DNA of 36,129 nt from Desulfovibrio sp. DV (lineage in GTDB: Bacteria; Desulfobacterota; Desulfovibrionia; Desulfovibrionales; Desulfovibrionaceae): positions 1 to 36,129 of the forward strand of contig NZ_MLBG01000034.1 of the NCBI RefSeq assembly GCF_001936595.1, read 5' to 3'. Position numbers and translations under genes: made by a program. Below, piece by piece: positions 6,765 through 15,229 of this stretch. The notes beneath the pieces are model-generated. The model did not search any database. It saw only the letters and a list, made by a program, of their open reading frames with translations, and was not told the DNA's origin. Numbering within the stretch: position 1 is the stretch's first letter; each line of letters opens with the position of its first letter.

Positions 6765-8249
6765 CTAGAGGTCATGGCCGCAATACGACAGGTTGAAACT
6801 CTTGTTGCACATCGGGAAATCGGAGATCTGCTGGCCGCGAAGGGCCAGGGCCAGTCCGAACCAGTTGTGAAACGACGGATCGACGATCTTGTAGGCGGCA
6901 AATCGGCCGTCCGGGCCGGTTGCGGCCACGTGGCAGATCTCGCCGCGCCAGCCCTCGACCAGTCCCACGGCCAGGGTGTCCGGGGGAAATGTGGCCGGCA
7001 GGGCTCGGTTGACCGGTCCGGGGGGCAGATCGGCCAGGGTGGCGTCGATGAAATCAAGCGACGCCTCCATCTCCAGGCGGCGCACCAGGGTGCGGGCGTA
7101 GACGCCGCCGAAATCGTGAATCTGCATGGGAATGTCCTTGGCCCCGGCCCCGGACAGGGGAAAGGAGTGGCGGGCGTCGCGGGGCAGGCCGCAGGCCCTG
7201 GCCGGCGGGCCGACCAGCCCGATGTCCCGGGCGGCCTCCGAGGTCAGCCGGCCCGTGCCCTCGAACCGGGCCAGGGCCGAGGACGAGGAAAAAAGCAGCT
7301 CGGCGGCTCCGAAGGCGGCCCGGCGGGTGGCTTCCAGACGGGTGTCGAGGAGGCGCAGGACGGCCTCGTCGAGGTCAAAGGCCGTGCCGCCGGGCCGCAC
7401 GAGACCCCGGCCGAAGCGGTTGCCGCATAGAAGGGCCGTCAGGTTTAAAAAATCGCCCCGGATGCGGCCGCAAAAGGCCATGGTCGGCTGGTAGCCCACG
7501 TCGCCGGCCAGGGCCCCGAGGTCGCCGGTATGGTTGGCCAGCCGCTCCAGCTCCAGGGCCACGCGGCCGATGGCCCGTCCCCTGGCCGGGGCGGCCACGC
7601 CGGCCAGGGTCTCGAGCACGGCGGCATGGGCCAGGGAGTGGCCGATGGTGGTGTCGCCGGCGGCTGTCTCCATGAAATGCACGGTGCGCCGGTCCGGGCC
7701 GCCGACCAGCGCGGCCTCGATGCCCCGGTGCTGGAATCCCAGGCTGATCTCCAGATGCAGGACTTCCTCGCCGAAACACTGGAACCGGAAATGGCCGGGT
7801 TCGATGATGCCGGCGTGGACCGGTCCCACGGCCACCTCGTGGACATCCTCGCCGCGCACCTGGAAATAGTCGGTCACGCCCGGACCCGGGCGGGGCAGGT
7901 CGGGCCGGCCGGGCGTGCCGGTAAAGCGCACCGGCTTGAGCCAGGGGTGGCCTTCGGGCACGACGCCCCACTGCTCATACAGCTCGCGCTCGAAGAGATG
8001 GCACTGGGGGCACTCGGGGGTAAGCGACACGTAGGCCAGGGTCGGCTCGGCGCGCAGGAACGCCAGCCGGCCGTCGCGGTCGCGGCCAAGCAGGCAGACC
8101 GGTTCCGGGATGTCGTCGCCGGGCAGGGCAAAAAGAGCCAGCACCCGCCAGCCGGCAGCCACCCGGGTGAGCACGTCCTGGCGAAACCGGGCCAGGGGCA
8201 GCCGGGGCGCCTCGGCCAGGGCAATGGCTTGGTTGTAAGGAAATTCCAT
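6765..8249 (-). CDS. NiFe-hydrogenase-like large subunit lacking NiFe ligands (HyfG/HycE-like, Ehr type)
   Basis: 494 residues: an N-terminal NuoC-like domain (FERELYEQWGVVPEGHP, residues about 86-102) fused to a NuoD-like domain (VGPVHAGIIEPGHFRF at 141-156, EISLGFQHRGIE). In group 4 [NiFe] hydrogenases the metal site needs two CxxC motifs. Here the first position reads METAAGDTTIGHS (193-205) with no cysteine. The second, at the extreme C-terminus, reads DFPMCNKSFNLSYCGHDL, with Cys481 and Cys490 eight residues apart. This matches the energy-converting hydrogenase-related (Ehr) class, not an active hydrogenase. An extra CPQC (80-83) precedes the ERE motif. GGGAGG upstream supports ATG at 8249; the preceding stop is 3 bp away. 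Confidence 0.9.
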   Translation of the reverse strand: MEFPYNQAIALAEAPRLPLARFRQDVLTRVAAGWRVLALFALPGDDIPEPVCLLGRDRDGRLAFLRAEPTLAYVSLTPECPQCHLFERELYEQWGVVPEGHPWLKPVRFTGTPGRPDLPRPGPGVTDYFQVRGEDVHEVAVGPVHAGIIEPGHFRFQCFGEEVLHLEISLGFQHRGIEAALVGGPDRRTVHFMETAAGDTTIGHSLAHAAVLETLAGVAAPARGRAIGRVALELERLANHTGDLGALAGDVGYQPTMAFCGRIRGDFLNLTALLCGNRFGRGLVRPGGTAFDLDEAVLRLLDTRLEATRRAAFGAAELLFSSSSALARFEGTGRLTSEAARDIGLVGPPARACGLPRDARHSFPLSGAGAKDIPMQIHDFGGVYARTLVRRLEMEASLDFIDATLADLPPGPVNRALPATFPPDTLAVGLVEGWRGEICHVAATGPDGRFAAYKIVDPSFHNWFGLALALRGQQISDFPMCNKSFNLSYCGHDL

Positions 8250-8252
8250 GGC

Positions 8253-9728
8253 CTAGCCTCCCAGGGAAATGGCGGCGGCCGCGCGGGTCAAAAGCGCTAC
8301 GAGGCCGCCGGGCAGATACAGGCCCAAAACCAGGGTGGCGGCCAAAAGGACCAGGGGCGGGCCGACGGCCAGCAGGCGTTCCGGGCCGGGATGGGGCACG
8401 GCCGGGGGCAGCGGCCCCTGGACCATGCGGCACACCGAGGTGGCCATGCCGACGAAGATGACGGTCAGGGCGGCCAGATAGATGACCGGGGCCAGGATGC
8501 GCCCGCTTTCCAGCATGGCCTGCAAAATGGTCAGTTCGCTGACGAACATGCCAAAGGGCGGCGAGCCGACAATGGCCAGAAAGCCGGCCATCCACAGGGC
8601 GGCGGTGATGGGCAGGGCCCGGGAGACGCCCCGGGCGTCGTGGCAGGAGCGGGTGTGGTACACGGCCAGGATGTTGCCGGAAATGAGAAACAGCGCACCC
8701 TTGGTCAGGGAGTGGTTGACGGCGTGGAGCATGGCCCCGAAGGTCGCGCCGCCGCCGATGCCGACGCCAAGGGCCAGGATGCCCATGTGCTCGACGCTGG
8801 AATAGGCCAGCATCCGCTTGTAGTCGCCCTGGCCGACGATGAAGACGGCGGCCGTGCCCATGGAGACCAGTCCGAACATGACGAGCAACTCGCCGCAAAA
8901 TTCACCCATGCCGGCGGCGGTCAGCACCTGCCCGGCCCGCAGGATGCCGAGAAAGGCGCAGTTTAAAAGCGCCCCGGAAAGCAGGGCCGAAACCAGGGAC
9001 GGCGACTGGCTGTGGGCATCGGGCAGCCAGTTGTGCATGGGGGCCAGACCCATTTTCGAGCCGTAGCCGACCAGCAGGAAAATAAAGGCCGCCCGCAGCC
9101 AGGGCTTGGCCGCAGCTCCGGCCCGGGGGAGCATTTCATCCAGGCCCATGGATGAAACCGGACTGATCGGATCGAAAAAAGCCACGGAAACCAGGATATT
9201 GCCAAGCAGGGCCAGGGCGATGCCCACGGAACAGATAAGCAGGTATTTCCAGGTGGCTTCCAGGGAGCGGCGGTGGCGGTGGAAATAAATGAGCGGGGCG
9301 CTGGACAGGGTGGTGGCCTCGATGCCCACCCACAGGACCGAGAGGTTGCGGGTGGCGCACACCACGGTCATGGCCGACAGGAACAGGCACAGGCACATGG
9401 AAAACACCCGCTCCGGGGCGTTTGAAAAGGCGGCGCCGTCCTGGAAATCGCGTTTGGGGCCGGCGTCCTCGTGGCTTAAGTAGCCGGCGGCGTAGAAGGC
9501 GGCAGCCACGAAGAGCAGGCTGGCCAGGGACAGGAACAGCTGGCCCGGGGCGTCGAGTTCGAGCAGGCCGCCGTAGGCCGGGGCCGGCGGGACGAAATAG
9601 GTGGCTGCGGTCAGGGCCGCATGGATAAGGCCCGTGACCACCAGGAGCAGCCGGCGGGGAGCGTCGGCGCGAAGGGCCAGGGCGAGCAGGCCTGCCAGCA
9701 GGGGAACAAGGGGGAGGGCAACAAGCAT
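8253..9728 (-). CDS. Antiporter-like membrane subunit of Ehr complex (HyfF/NuoN-like)
   Basis: 491 residues, about 14 hydrophobic segments, proton_antipo_M family. The charged residues expected of a proton channel are present: Glu in LWVGIEATTL, Lys in YGSKMGLAPMHNWLPDAHS, and a second Lys in VNHSLTKGALFL. Histidines occur in the same helices. The NWLPDAHSQSPS loop is typical of HyfF and MrpA/D-like subunits. Start ATG at 9728 lies 6 bp after the previous stop, with a poor Shine-Dalgarno sequence, suggesting translational coupling. It should sit in the inner membrane and translocate H+ or Na+ when the peripheral arm moves electrons. Confidence 0.9.
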   Translation of the reverse strand: MLVALPLVPLLAGLLALALRADAPRRLLLVVTGLIHAALTAATYFVPPAPAYGGLLELDAPGQLFLSLASLLFVAAAFYAAGYLSHEDAGPKRDFQDGAAFSNAPERVFSMCLCLFLSAMTVVCATRNLSVLWVGIEATTLSSAPLIYFHRHRRSLEATWKYLLICSVGIALALLGNILVSVAFFDPISPVSSMGLDEMLPRAGAAAKPWLRAAFIFLLVGYGSKMGLAPMHNWLPDAHSQSPSLVSALLSGALLNCAFLGILRAGQVLTAAGMGEFCGELLVMFGLVSMGTAAVFIVGQGDYKRMLAYSSVEHMGILALGVGIGGGATFGAMLHAVNHSLTKGALFLISGNILAVYHTRSCHDARGVSRALPITAALWMAGFLAIVGSPPFGMFVSELTILQAMLESGRILAPVIYLAALTVIFVGMATSVCRMVQGPLPPAVPHPGPERLLAVGPPLVLLAATLVLGLYLPGGLVALLTRAAAAISLGG

Positions 9729-9734
9729 AGGGGG

Positions 9735-10376
9735 CTAGTCCCGCAAGGAGCAAAACCGTCCGACGTCGATGGACTCGAAGGTTTTATTGATATGGTGCAG
9801 GGCGATGCCCATGACAAAGACGGCCACGAACACGTCAAGAAGGACCGACAGTTCCAGCCAGACCGAACCCTGGGCGGACAGGGGCACGCCGAGGAGGAAA
9901 ATGCCGTTTTCCGCAGCCAGATAGCCGATGACCTGGGTCAGCGCCTTGCGCCGGGCCACCACCAGGGCCAGCCCGGAAAAGATCGAGGTCAGGGCGGCCG
10001 GGAAGAGCAGCGGCGGGAAAAGCCCCGGCGGAAAGGGCAGCCGGGTTTCCAACCACAGGGAAAAGAGCAGCCCGGCCACGCCGGCCAGGAGCGACACGTT
10101 AAAGCCCAGATACGGCTCCACCACCGGGTTGACTTCCAGTCGGGAGAGGGTGCGGGCCAGCAGCCAGGGAAAGCCGATGCCCTTGATGGCCAGTACGCCC
10201 AGGGCCAGGGTGGTGGCGTGGCCGTGGGGATCCTGGCCAAGGACGGCCAGGGGGGCGGCGGCCAGGAGGATGCCCTGGACGGCGGTGATGCGGGTGAGCG
10301 AGCGCAGGCGGGTCACGGCCAGATAGGCCAGATTGACGCACACCAGGGCCACCATCAGCGTTTGGGTCATGTCCAC
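9735..10376 (-). CDS. HyfE-like membrane subunit of Ehr complex
   Basis: 213 residues, six to seven hydrophobic segments. The segment VIGYLAAENGIFLLG with its buried Glu is the NuoK/MrpC-like signature of HyfE proteins. GTG at 10376 is preferred because GGAGGT lies 6 nt upstream; ATG two codons later (10370) would also serve. The upstream stop is 4 bp away. Confidence 0.88.
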   Translation of the reverse strand: MDMTQTLMVALVCVNLAYLAVTRLRSLTRITAVQGILLAAAPLAVLGQDPHGHATTLALGVLAIKGIGFPWLLARTLSRLEVNPVVEPYLGFNVSLLAGVAGLLFSLWLETRLPFPPGLFPPLLFPAALTSIFSGLALVVARRKALTQVIGYLAAENGIFLLGVPLSAQGSVWLELSVLLDVFVAVFVMGIALHHINKTFESIDVGRFCSLRD

Positions 10377-10380
10377 GCGG

Positions 10381-11280
10381 CTACCTCCACACCGTCAGCA
10401 CCAGGGACAGGGCGGCCAGGGTCCCGGCGGCTCCGAGCAGGCGCGGCACGCGGATGAGCCGCAGCCGGGCCATGGATGATTCGACCAGGCCGACGGCTAT
10501 GGCCACGACGGCCAGGCCGGCCAGAAACACGGCCCAGCCGGCGACCGGCGGCATGGCCCGGACCGGCAGGACGCTTAAGACTGTGGCGGCGGCGAAAAAC
10601 CAGAGCTTGAGCGAAGAGCCGTAGACAATGGCGGCCATGTCCGGGCCGCTGTGGTCAAGGACCATGACCTCGTGGATCATGGTCAACTCCAGGTGGGTAT
10701 TGGGGTCATCCACCGGGATGCGGCAGTTTTCGGTCAAAAGCAGGATGAACAGGATCACCGGCACGAACAGTCGTTCCGGGGCCAGGGAGCCGGTCAGTCC
10801 CCGGCCGAGCATCCCGGACAGGGAGATGTCCGGCGCATCGGCGGCCAGGGCCAGCAGGCACAGAAACAGCACCGGTTCGGCCAGGGCGGAAAAGGCGGCC
10901 TCGCGGCTGGCCCCCATGCCCTCGAAGCTCGACCCGCTGTCCAGGGCGGCCAGGATCAGGGCCAGCCGGCCAAGGCCCAGGCAGTAGGCGGCCAGAATGA
11001 AGTCGCCGGTAAAGGCGGCTGGCGAGGGCCCGGCCGGTCCGGGCAACAGGGTCAGGGCAATGGCGGCCGTGGCCAGGGAAACCACCGGGCCAAGGGGCAG
11101 CATCCAGCTGGACGTCTCGCTTTCCACCACGCCCTTTTGCACCAGCCGGGCCAGATCGAAATAGGTCTGGAACAGGGGCCGGCCGACCCGGCCGGACAGG
11201 CGGGCCTTGACGCGGTTTATTATCCCCGGCAGCAGCGGGGCCAGAAGCAGGGCGGCCAGGAGATGGGCGAGGGCATCCAT
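10381..11280 (-). CDS. NuoH/HyfC-like membrane subunit of Ehr complex
   Basis: 299 residues with about eight hydrophobic segments. It carries the NuoH-family markers GRVGRPLFQTYFDLARLVQK near residue 30 and ENCRIPVDDPNTHLELTM, then HEVMVLDHSGPD, around residue 200. This acidic loop forms the contact between membrane and peripheral arms in complex I and group 4 hydrogenases. Start ATG at 11280 is 4 bp after the HyfB-like stop. Confidence 0.92.
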   Translation of the reverse strand: MDALAHLLAALLLAPLLPGIINRVKARLSGRVGRPLFQTYFDLARLVQKGVVESETSSWMLPLGPVVSLATAAIALTLLPGPAGPSPAAFTGDFILAAYCLGLGRLALILAALDSGSSFEGMGASREAAFSALAEPVLFLCLLALAADAPDISLSGMLGRGLTGSLAPERLFVPVILFILLLTENCRIPVDDPNTHLELTMIHEVMVLDHSGPDMAAIVYGSSLKLWFFAAATVLSVLPVRAMPPVAGWAVFLAGLAVVAIAVGLVESSMARLRLIRVPRLLGAAGTLAALSLVLTVWR

Positions 11281-11284
11281 GGTG

Positions 11285-13279
11285 TTACAGCTTCCAGGCC
11301 AACAGCAGGACGACTGTGGCCAGAACGTAGAGGATGTAGAGATGCACCCGACCGTGCTGCACCACCTTAAGCGCGTCGCAGCCCCGGGCGATGGCCTCGA
11401 AAAGCGGCGTGAAAAACCGGCTGCGGATGACGTCGGGGCTGGTGACGAACAGTTGGGCCCGCTTGGGGAACAACCCCGGATCCATGTCCAGGCGGCGGGT
11501 CAGCCCCATGGGTTGGCCAAGGATCTGGGACGTGGGTTCGACAAAGGAGGCGGCTCCGTACTGCACCCGGGCGGTGCCGGCGGTGTAGCCGCAGCCCCAG
11601 GTGGGGCCGCGCCGCCGGCCGTGGGCGGCGATGAGCAGCCGGCGCAGCCACAATAGGACGAGGCTTAGGACCACGATGCCGGCCGAATACAGGCTTACGG
11701 TTCGGGCAATGGCGCAGGCTCCGGCCAGGGCGGTCCGGGCCGGGGCCGGGTCCATGCCCGGAAAGGCCAGGGCGGCCTGCCCGGCCAGACCCAGCAGACC
11801 CGGGGCCAGGGTTGCGGCCAACAGCAGGCAGCCGGCCAGAAAGAGGATGGGGACCAGGGCCGGCCCGGCCGGGGACGCGGCCTTGGCTGCCGCCGGGGTG
11901 CGGGGCTGGCCGAGGAAGGCCAGTCCGCCGGCCTTGGCAAAGGCGGCCAGGGCAAAGCCGCCCACGGCAGCCAGGGCGGTCAGGGCGGCGGCCATGCCCA
12001 CCCGGGGAAGCAGGCCGGGCAGATCGACGCCGGTTAAAATGGCCAGGGCCAGGACCAGTTCGCCAAGAAAGCCCGGCAGGGGCGGCAGTCCGGCAATGCC
12101 GGCGGCGGCCAGGAAAAACGCCCCGCCAACCACCGGCAGGCGTTTGGCCAGACCGCCCAGATGGGCGATGCGCATACTGCCAACGGCAGCCAGGACCTCG
12201 CCGACGCACAGAAACAACAGCCCCTTGAAGCCGGCGTGGCACAGCATGTGGAACACGGCTCCGGAAAAGCCGAGCACGGCCATGGCATCGTTGCCGCTGG
12301 CCCGTCCGATAAGCCCCAGGCCCAGGCCCAGGCAGACCAACCCCATGTTTTCCACGCTGGAATAGGCCAAAAGCCGCTTGAGATTGCCTTGGGCCAGGGC
12401 GCGCAGGATGCCGTACAGGGCGCTTGCCAGCCCCAGGGCGGCCAGCAGCCAGCCCTGCCAGAGGGCGGGCGGGCCAAGCAGCTCGAGGGTGCGCCACAGG
12501 CCGTAGATGCCGACGTTGATCATGCCCCCGGCCATGACGGCGGTGACGTGGCTCGGGGCGGCGGCATAGACGTCGGGCAGCCAGACATGGAAGGGAATGA
12601 GGCCGACCTTGGCGGCAAACCCGACCAGGGCCAGGAGGAACAGGAGGGTCGGCGCGGTCAGCCGGCCGGCGCTGGCGGCGGCGGCAATGGCCTCGAAGCT
12701 GCTCCCGCCGGCCTGTCCCATGGCCAGGGTGAAAAAGGCGATGAGGCAGACGGCACCGATGTGGGCGGCCACGAGGTAGAGCCAGGCGGCCTCGCGTACG
12801 TCGGCTTCGTCGTCGTGCAGGCTGATGAGGAAAAACGGGGCCAGGGACATGATTTCCCAGGCGATCAGGAACAGCACGCCGTCCCTGGCGGCCATGACCA
12901 GGGACAGGCCAAACAGCAGAATATTGAAGCAGAACCAGTGGGGGCCGCGCCGGTCGCCCCCGGCGTGGGCGGCCTCGTGGCCGGCCAGATGCAGGCTGCC
13001 GGAGACGGCTGCGGCCGCGCCCAGGATATACACGGGCAGGAGAAACAGGCGGGTGGTCGGATCGAGGCCCAGGGAAAACGCGCCAAGGGGCAGGCCCCAG
13101 GGCAGGCTGAGGGTGGAAACGGCGCTGACCGGCGCGCCCAACACCCCGGCCAGTCCGGCCAGGGAGCCGGCGACGGCAGCAGCCGGAGCCAGACGATTGG
13201 CCGCCTCGCGTCCCCCGAAAACCAGGGCGCACAGGGCGCCAAGCAGATAGCAGGCAAGCGAGAGCCCGAACAATTCCAT
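11285..13279 (-). CDS. Antiporter-like membrane subunit of Ehr complex (HyfB-like), first gene of operon
   Basis: 664 residues. The antiporter core includes FLIAWEIMSLAPFFL (key Glu) and GFAAKVGLIPFHVWLPDVYA (key Lys), plus HAGFKGLLFL. A C-terminal extension (about residues 540-640) ends with GCGYTAGTARVQYGAASFVEP, as in HyfB/HycC, and a final membrane helix. ATG at 13279 has AAAGGG 9 nt upstream, whereas the TTG three codons earlier (13288) would abut that site. No HyfD (second NuoL-like) gene follows, so this operon has two antiporter-like subunits (this one and HyfF-like), not three as in E. coli Hyf. Confidence 0.9.
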   Translation of the reverse strand: MELFGLSLACYLLGALCALVFGGREAANRLAPAAAVAGSLAGLAGVLGAPVSAVSTLSLPWGLPLGAFSLGLDPTTRLFLLPVYILGAAAAVSGSLHLAGHEAAHAGGDRRGPHWFCFNILLFGLSLVMAARDGVLFLIAWEIMSLAPFFLISLHDDEADVREAAWLYLVAAHIGAVCLIAFFTLAMGQAGGSSFEAIAAAASAGRLTAPTLLFLLALVGFAAKVGLIPFHVWLPDVYAAAPSHVTAVMAGGMINVGIYGLWRTLELLGPPALWQGWLLAALGLASALYGILRALAQGNLKRLLAYSSVENMGLVCLGLGLGLIGRASGNDAMAVLGFSGAVFHMLCHAGFKGLLFLCVGEVLAAVGSMRIAHLGGLAKRLPVVGGAFFLAAAGIAGLPPLPGFLGELVLALAILTGVDLPGLLPRVGMAAALTALAAVGGFALAAFAKAGGLAFLGQPRTPAAAKAASPAGPALVPILFLAGCLLLAATLAPGLLGLAGQAALAFPGMDPAPARTALAGACAIARTVSLYSAGIVVLSLVLLWLRRLLIAAHGRRRGPTWGCGYTAGTARVQYGAASFVEPTSQILGQPMGLTRRLDMDPGLFPKRAQLFVTSPDVIRSRFFTPLFEAIARGCDALKVVQHGRVHLYILYVLATVVLLLAWKL

Positions 13280-13353
13280 GAGCGACAACCCTTTGTTTGG
13301 GGCCGCCGTCTGTATCCGGCCGGTCCCAATAGCCGGAAAAACATCCGAAAAGG

Positions 13354-13382
13354 GGCGTAAGCCTCCTGCCGGGCCATGTCAA
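13354..13382 (-). promoter_or_regulatory. Candidate sigma-70 promoter of the Ehr operon
   Basis: Read on the minus strand, a perfect TTGACA (complement of 13377-13382) is followed after 17 nt by TACGCC (13354-13359), a poor -10. It lies about 75 bp before the HyfB-like start. No other good promoter is visible in the 126-bp gap. Confidence 0.3.
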
Positions 13383-13383
13383 C

Positions 13384-13399
13384 GGCGTCCGCAGACGCC
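13384..13399 (-). terminator. Weak hairpin after the PAS chemoreceptor gene
   Basis: GGCGTC (13384-13389), loop CGCA, GACGCC (13394-13399): a perfect 6-bp stem 7 bp after the chemoreceptor stop. No T-tract follows on the minus strand, so termination is uncertain. It partly overlaps the candidate Ehr promoter region. Confidence 0.4.
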
Positions 13400-13405
13400 C
13401 CGGGT

Positions 13406-14944
13406 TTACTGGTCCAGATGCATCCGGGTCATGGAGGTACGCAGGTCCGAGGCCAGATGGGCCAGATCGGACACGGCGGACGAGGCCACGGCCATGGCTC
13501 CGGCGGTGGACTCGGCAATGGTGTTGATGTGGTCGGTTGAGCGGTTGATCTCTTCGGAGGTGGCGGACTGCTGCTCGGCGGCGGTGGCGATGCCGCGCAC
13601 CTGGTCCGAGGTGCGTTCCACGAAATTGAGGATCTGGCGCAGGGCGTCGCCGGCATCGTGGGCCAGGGTGTCGGCCTGTTCGATGACGTGGGTGGTCTCG
13701 TCGGTGGCGGCAATGTTGCGTCCGGCGCTGTCCTGGATGGCGCGGATGAAGCTGCTGACCTCTTTGGTGGCGGTCATGGTCTTCTCGGCCAGTTTGCGGA
13801 CCTCGTCGGCCACGACGGCAAAACCGCGTCCGGCTTCGCCGGCCCGGGCGGCCTCGATGGCGGCATTGAGGGCCAGCAGGTTGGTCTGGTCGGCGATATC
13901 GGAGATGACCTGCATGATCTGGCCGATGCCCTGGGCCTGTTCGCCGAGGTCGCGCATTTCCGATTTGAGGCTGGTGGCCTTGGTGTTGACCGATTCCATG
14001 ACGTTTATGACCTGATCCACCAGATTGGCCCCGGTGGCGGCCATGGAATTGGCCTGCCCGGCCGTGGCGGCGGCGTCGCCGGCGTTTCTGGCCACCTCGA
14101 GAATGGTGGCGTTCATTTCCTCGATGGCGGCGGCCACCTCGGTGGTGCGGGCGCGCTGTTCTTCCATGCCCTGGGTGGATTGGCTGATCTGGGCGGTCAT
14201 GTGCTCGGCCGCTTCGGCCAGACTCTCGGCCACGGCAGTGGCTTCCTTGACGCCGTTGGCAATGCGGTGGTTCTGCTCGGTGATGGTGCGTTCCTTGAGC
14301 ACGACACCGGTAAAGTCGGCCACGGAAATAAAGCCGCCGATAAGCGTGTTGTCGAAATCCATGATGGGTGTGGCAAAGATACTGATGAACTTGTGGTTGC
14401 CTTTGCGAGTATCGAATTCCGTCTTGGAGGACTGTTTCTGGCGCGTCCGTATGGCTGTCTCGCCGATAGTTTCCCGGGAGTCGCCGTAGAAGAAATTGGA
14501 GAAATGTTTGCCGATAAACTGCTGCGGCGTACCGTCGTTTTCCGTCAGGCGCACCATGTACTCGTTGAGCCAGGTGATGTTGCCCTTGTGGTCGACAATG
14601 GCCATGGGCGTGATGATGTTGGCCAGCATGGCCTCATCCCGGCTCAGGCGTTCCTTGAGCGCCGCTTCGTGGGGGAGGAGCGTTTCCCGCAGAGCCGCCA
14701 CAGAGAGCAAGGCGTTGTCCGTCAGGGAGCAGTCGAATCTATTCGACGCGATGGCGGCAAATGTCTCTGTAACCTGGGTGAAGGTTGTTTCCACGCAATT
14801 TTTGGTCAAGAGGAGAAAAACGGTGGTGCACAGAAACGAGGCAGCCAGCAGACTATAGGCGATCGGACCGTCGCCGGCCAGGGCGCTGCCCGCCAGCAGC
14901 AGGGCGTTGCCAATGAGAACAGTAATCAATGGAAATGGCTTCAT
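13406..14944 (-). CDS. Methyl-accepting chemotaxis protein with PAS domain
   Basis: 512 residues. Two closely spaced membrane segments near the N-terminus (about residues 4-22 and 27-46) leave almost no periplasmic loop. A PAS domain follows ([22 protein letters not shown], starting LANIITPM, roughly 105-225), so sensing is probably cytoplasmic or of the membrane/redox state. The C-terminal MCP signalling domain contains [20 protein letters not shown] (hairpin tip) and [23 protein letters not shown] at 14944 is supported by GGAGGG 4 nt upstream; the frame continues open to 15037 without a better site. It should signal through CheA/CheW; neither is encoded here. Confidence 0.92.
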   Translation of the reverse strand: MKPFPLITVLIGNALLLAGSALAGDGPIAYSLLAASFLCTTVFLLLTKNCVETTFTQVTETFAAIASNRFDCSLTDNALLSVAALRETLLPHEAALKERLSRDEAMLANIITPMAIVDHKGNITWLNEYMVRLTENDGTPQQFIGKHFSNFFYGDSRETIGETAIRTRQKQSSKTEFDTRKGNHKFISIFATPIMDFDNTLIGGFISVADFTGVVLKERTITEQNHRIANGVKEATAVAESLAEAAEHMTAQISQSTQGMEEQRARTTEVAAAIEEMNATILEVARNAGDAAATAGQANSMAATGANLVDQVINVMESVNTKATSLKSEMRDLGEQAQGIGQIMQVISDIADQTNLLALNAAIEAARAGEAGRGFAVVADEVRKLAEKTMTATKEVSSFIRAIQDSAGRNIAATDETTHVIEQADTLAHDAGDALRQILNFVERTSDQVRGIATAAEQQSATSEEINRSTDHINTIAESTAGAMAVASSAVSDLAHLASDLRTSMTRMHLDQ

Positions 14945-15229
14945 AAGTCCCTCCGACCCCTTTCGGTGCGGCTGCGTCACGATAGAATGGGGAGTGCGTA
15001 ACGCAATGCCCCCCAAAGCGCAACTCATCCGTCGCAAACAGGCGCGCCGGTATTGGATAAACCGAGGTTTCTGCGTTGTTCAAAGAAACAGAGGAGAGAA
15101 TACTGGCGGTCGGGAAGAACAAACGACGGCCCCGGCGACGCGGCAGCGCGTCAGGCCGGGGCTTTGGGCTGGCGGGTGCGGGGCTGCAGTGCGGTCCTGC
15201 GTTTCACAGAGCCGTTGCAGTGCCGCGGG
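14945..15229. other. Intergenic region between the chemoreceptor and radical SAM genes
   Basis: 285 bp with no credible gene. It holds the compound hairpin at 15130-15161, which would end the upstream minus-strand gene, and a weak promoter candidate for the chemoreceptor: TTGAAC (complement of 15078-15083) then TTATCC after 17 nt. Confidence 0.4.
15130..15161 (-). terminator. Compound GC hairpin, probable terminator of the radical SAM fusion gene
   Basis: Outer arms CCCCGGC (15130-15136) and GCCGGGG (15155-15161) enclose inner arms GACGCG (15137-15142) and CGCGTC (15147-15152) around a GCAG loop, with a 2-nt bulge. On the minus strand it is followed by GTCGTTTGTTCTT, only moderately T-rich. 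Confidence 0.55.

Noticed and set aside
6765-13279. Functional hydrogenase-4 or formate hydrogenlyase
   Set aside because: The large subunit lacks both CxxC NiFe motifs, and no hydrogenase maturation or formate dehydrogenase gene is present.
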